Source: Lautropia sp. (GTDB lineage Bacteria; Pseudomonadota; Gammaproteobacteria; Burkholderiales; Burkholderiaceae_E). Taken from it: a DNA stretch of 5,427 nucleotides. The translations under genes and the position numbers were made by a program. This document shows, piece by piece, positions 4,265 to 5,427 of the stretch (positions are counted from its first letter, which is position 1; each line of letters begins with the position of its first letter). The stretch is taken from assembly GCA_013813615.1 (NCBI GenBank), contig JACCRJ010000484.1:1-5427 (forward strand). Reading direction: 5' to 3'. The notes below the pieces were generated by a model, which saw only the letters and a list, made by a program, of their open reading frames with translations, was not told the origin of the DNA and did not search any database.

Positions 4265-5427
4265 TTGAATCTTCTCCGAGCAGCTGCAACCATCAGCGGC
4301 CTCACCTTCCTGTCCAGGGTGACCGGGCTGATCCGCGAGACGCTGGTGGCAGCCACCTACGGTGCCGGCCCGATGACGGATGCCTTCTTCGTCGCATTCC
4401 GGCTGCCCAACCTGCTGCGGCGCCTCTTTGCCGAAGGCGCGTTCACCCAGGCGTTCGTGCCGATGCTGGCCGAGACTCGCAGCGACCCGGGCCGCGCCAA
4501 GGCGGTTGCCGATTCGGTCGCGACCATCCTGTTCTGGACGCTCCTGCTGGTATCGCTCGCCGGCATCCTGGCGGCGCCGTATCTCGTCCTGCTGGTGGCA
4601 AGCGGGCTGCGGGAGGATGCGCAAACCTTCCGGATCGCGGTCACCCTTACCCGCTGGATGTTCCCCTACATCCTGCTGATCTCGCTGGTCGCGCTCAGCG
4701 CAGGCATCCTGAACCTGTGGCGCAAGTTTGCGGTACCGGCGTTCGCCCCCGTGCTTCTGAACCTGTCGTTCATCTTCGCGGCCGTGTTCCTGTCGGAATT
4801 CTTCGACCCGCCAATCTACGCGCTGGCCGCCGGCGTGCTGATCGGCGGCATCGCGCAACTGGCCTGGCAGGTACCTGCGTTGCTGAGGATCGGCATGCTG
4901 CCCAGGATCGGTTTGTCGCCGAGGCGGGCCGCTCGCGATCCGATCGTGCGACGGATCCTCAAGAACATGGGGCCGGCCGTGCTCGCCGTCTCCGTGGCAC
5001 AGTTCAGTCTGATCATCAACACACAGATCGCCTCCCACCTCGCGCCGGGCAGCGTCTCCTGGATCTCTTTCGGCGACCGCCTGATGGAGTTTCCCACCGC
5101 CCTGCTGGGCATCGCGATAGGCACCGTGCTGCTGCCGAGCCTCTCGCAGGCGCATGCCGACGACAATCCGGCGCAATACAGCGCCCTGCTCGACTGGGGC
5201 CTGCGACTGTGCCTGCTGCTCGCGGCACCGGCGATGGTCGGGCTCGCGCTGATGGCCGAGCCCCTGGTCGCGCTGATGTTCCACTATGGCGCCTTCAGCG
5301 GCCACGACCTGGCAATGACGGCCCGTACCGTCGTCGCCTACTCCGCGGGACTGTTCGGGCTGATCGCCGTCAAGATCCTGGCGCCCGGCTTCTTCGCCAA
5401 GCAGGACGTGCGCACGCCGATGAAGAT
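4265..5427 (+). CDS. murJ: Lipid II flippase MurJ (3' end beyond window)
   Basis: MurJ (MviN) is an essential inner-membrane MOP-superfamily transporter that flips lipid II for peptidoglycan synthesis. About 387 of the usual 510-520 codons are present; the gene is cut by the window edge, not broken. From a TTG start the protein begins MNLLRAAATISGLTFLSRVT, matching the family N-terminus. R18, R24, A29, D39, N49 and R52 then fall at the E. coli positions, several of them known functional residues. Other signatures are TDAFFVAFRLPNLLRRLFAE at 38-57, RWMFPYILLISLVALSAGIL at 130-149, and DRLMEFPTALLGIAIGTVLL, whose Arg272 corresponds to the important Arg270 of E. coli. Many hydrophobic segments are seen, the first about 6-30, 40-68, 85-113 and 132-150. 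The first in-frame ATG (4373) would delete 36 residues including R18 and R24, so it is not the start. The gene is divergent from rpsT, a conserved order in betaproteobacteria. Confidence 0.95.
   Translation, partial: MNLLRAAATISGLTFLSRVTGLIRETLVAATYGAGPMTDAFFVAFRLPNLLRRLFAEGAFTQAFVPMLAETRSDPGRAKAVADSVATILFWTLLLVSLAGILAAPYLVLLVASGLREDAQTFRIAVTLTRWMFPYILLISLVALSAGILNLWRKFAVPAFAPVLLNLSFIFAAVFLSEFFDPPIYALAAGVLIGGIAQLAWQVPALLRIGMLPRIGLSPRRAARDPIVRRILKNMGPAVLAVSVAQFSLIINTQIASHLAPGSVSWISFGDRLMEFPTALLGIAIGTVLLPSLSQAHADDNPAQYSALLDWGLRLCLLLAAPAMVGLALMAEPLVALMFHYGAFSGHDLAMTARTVVAYSAGLFGLIAVKILAPGFFAKQDVRTPMK

Noticed and set aside
4259..5305. 348-codon minus-strand open frame opposite murJ
   Set aside because: The Gln/Glu/Arg/Asp-rich low-complexity composition is typical of the antisense of a GC-rich membrane protein gene; MurJ on the plus strand is unmistakable.

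Overview
The window looks like core chromosome of a high-GC betaproteobacterium, probably Burkholderiales. This rests on protein sequence style and on the gene set: pilT-pilU divergent from yggS, and rpsT divergent from murJ. It is an inference from recognition, not from a database search.

Layout from left to right. Positions 1-318 hold no credible gene. Instead, 44-280 is an elaborate nested inverted-repeat element: a 31-position closing stem, a 19-pair internal stem, and three similar triloop hairpins. About 80% of its bases can be paired. Then come two type IV pilus retraction ATPase genes on the minus strand, pilU (319-1518) and upstream of it pilT (1599-2642), probably one transcript in the order pilT-pilU. 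A 190-bp divergent spacer (2643-2832) carries a tandem 9-bp repeat, a 15-bp dyad and a -10-like box ahead of yggS (2833-3675, plus strand), a PLP-binding protein gene with an unusual in-frame insertion. A hairpin at 3707-3738 separates yggS from the convergent rpsT (3740-4015, minus), which encodes ribosomal protein S20 and has a clear sigma-70-type promoter and a structured leader. Divergent from rpsT, murJ (lipid II flippase) starts at a TTG codon at 4265 and runs off the right end.

The genes are housekeeping or core functions: pilus retraction and twitching motility (PilT/PilU), PLP homeostasis (YggS), 30S ribosome assembly (S20) and peptidoglycan precursor export (MurJ). Their adjacency is a conserved gene order, not a pathway. 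The least ordinary items are the 44-280 structured element, for which I recognise no family, and the roughly 35-residue insertion in YggS. No CRISPR array, tRNA, rRNA, transposase or phage gene is visible.
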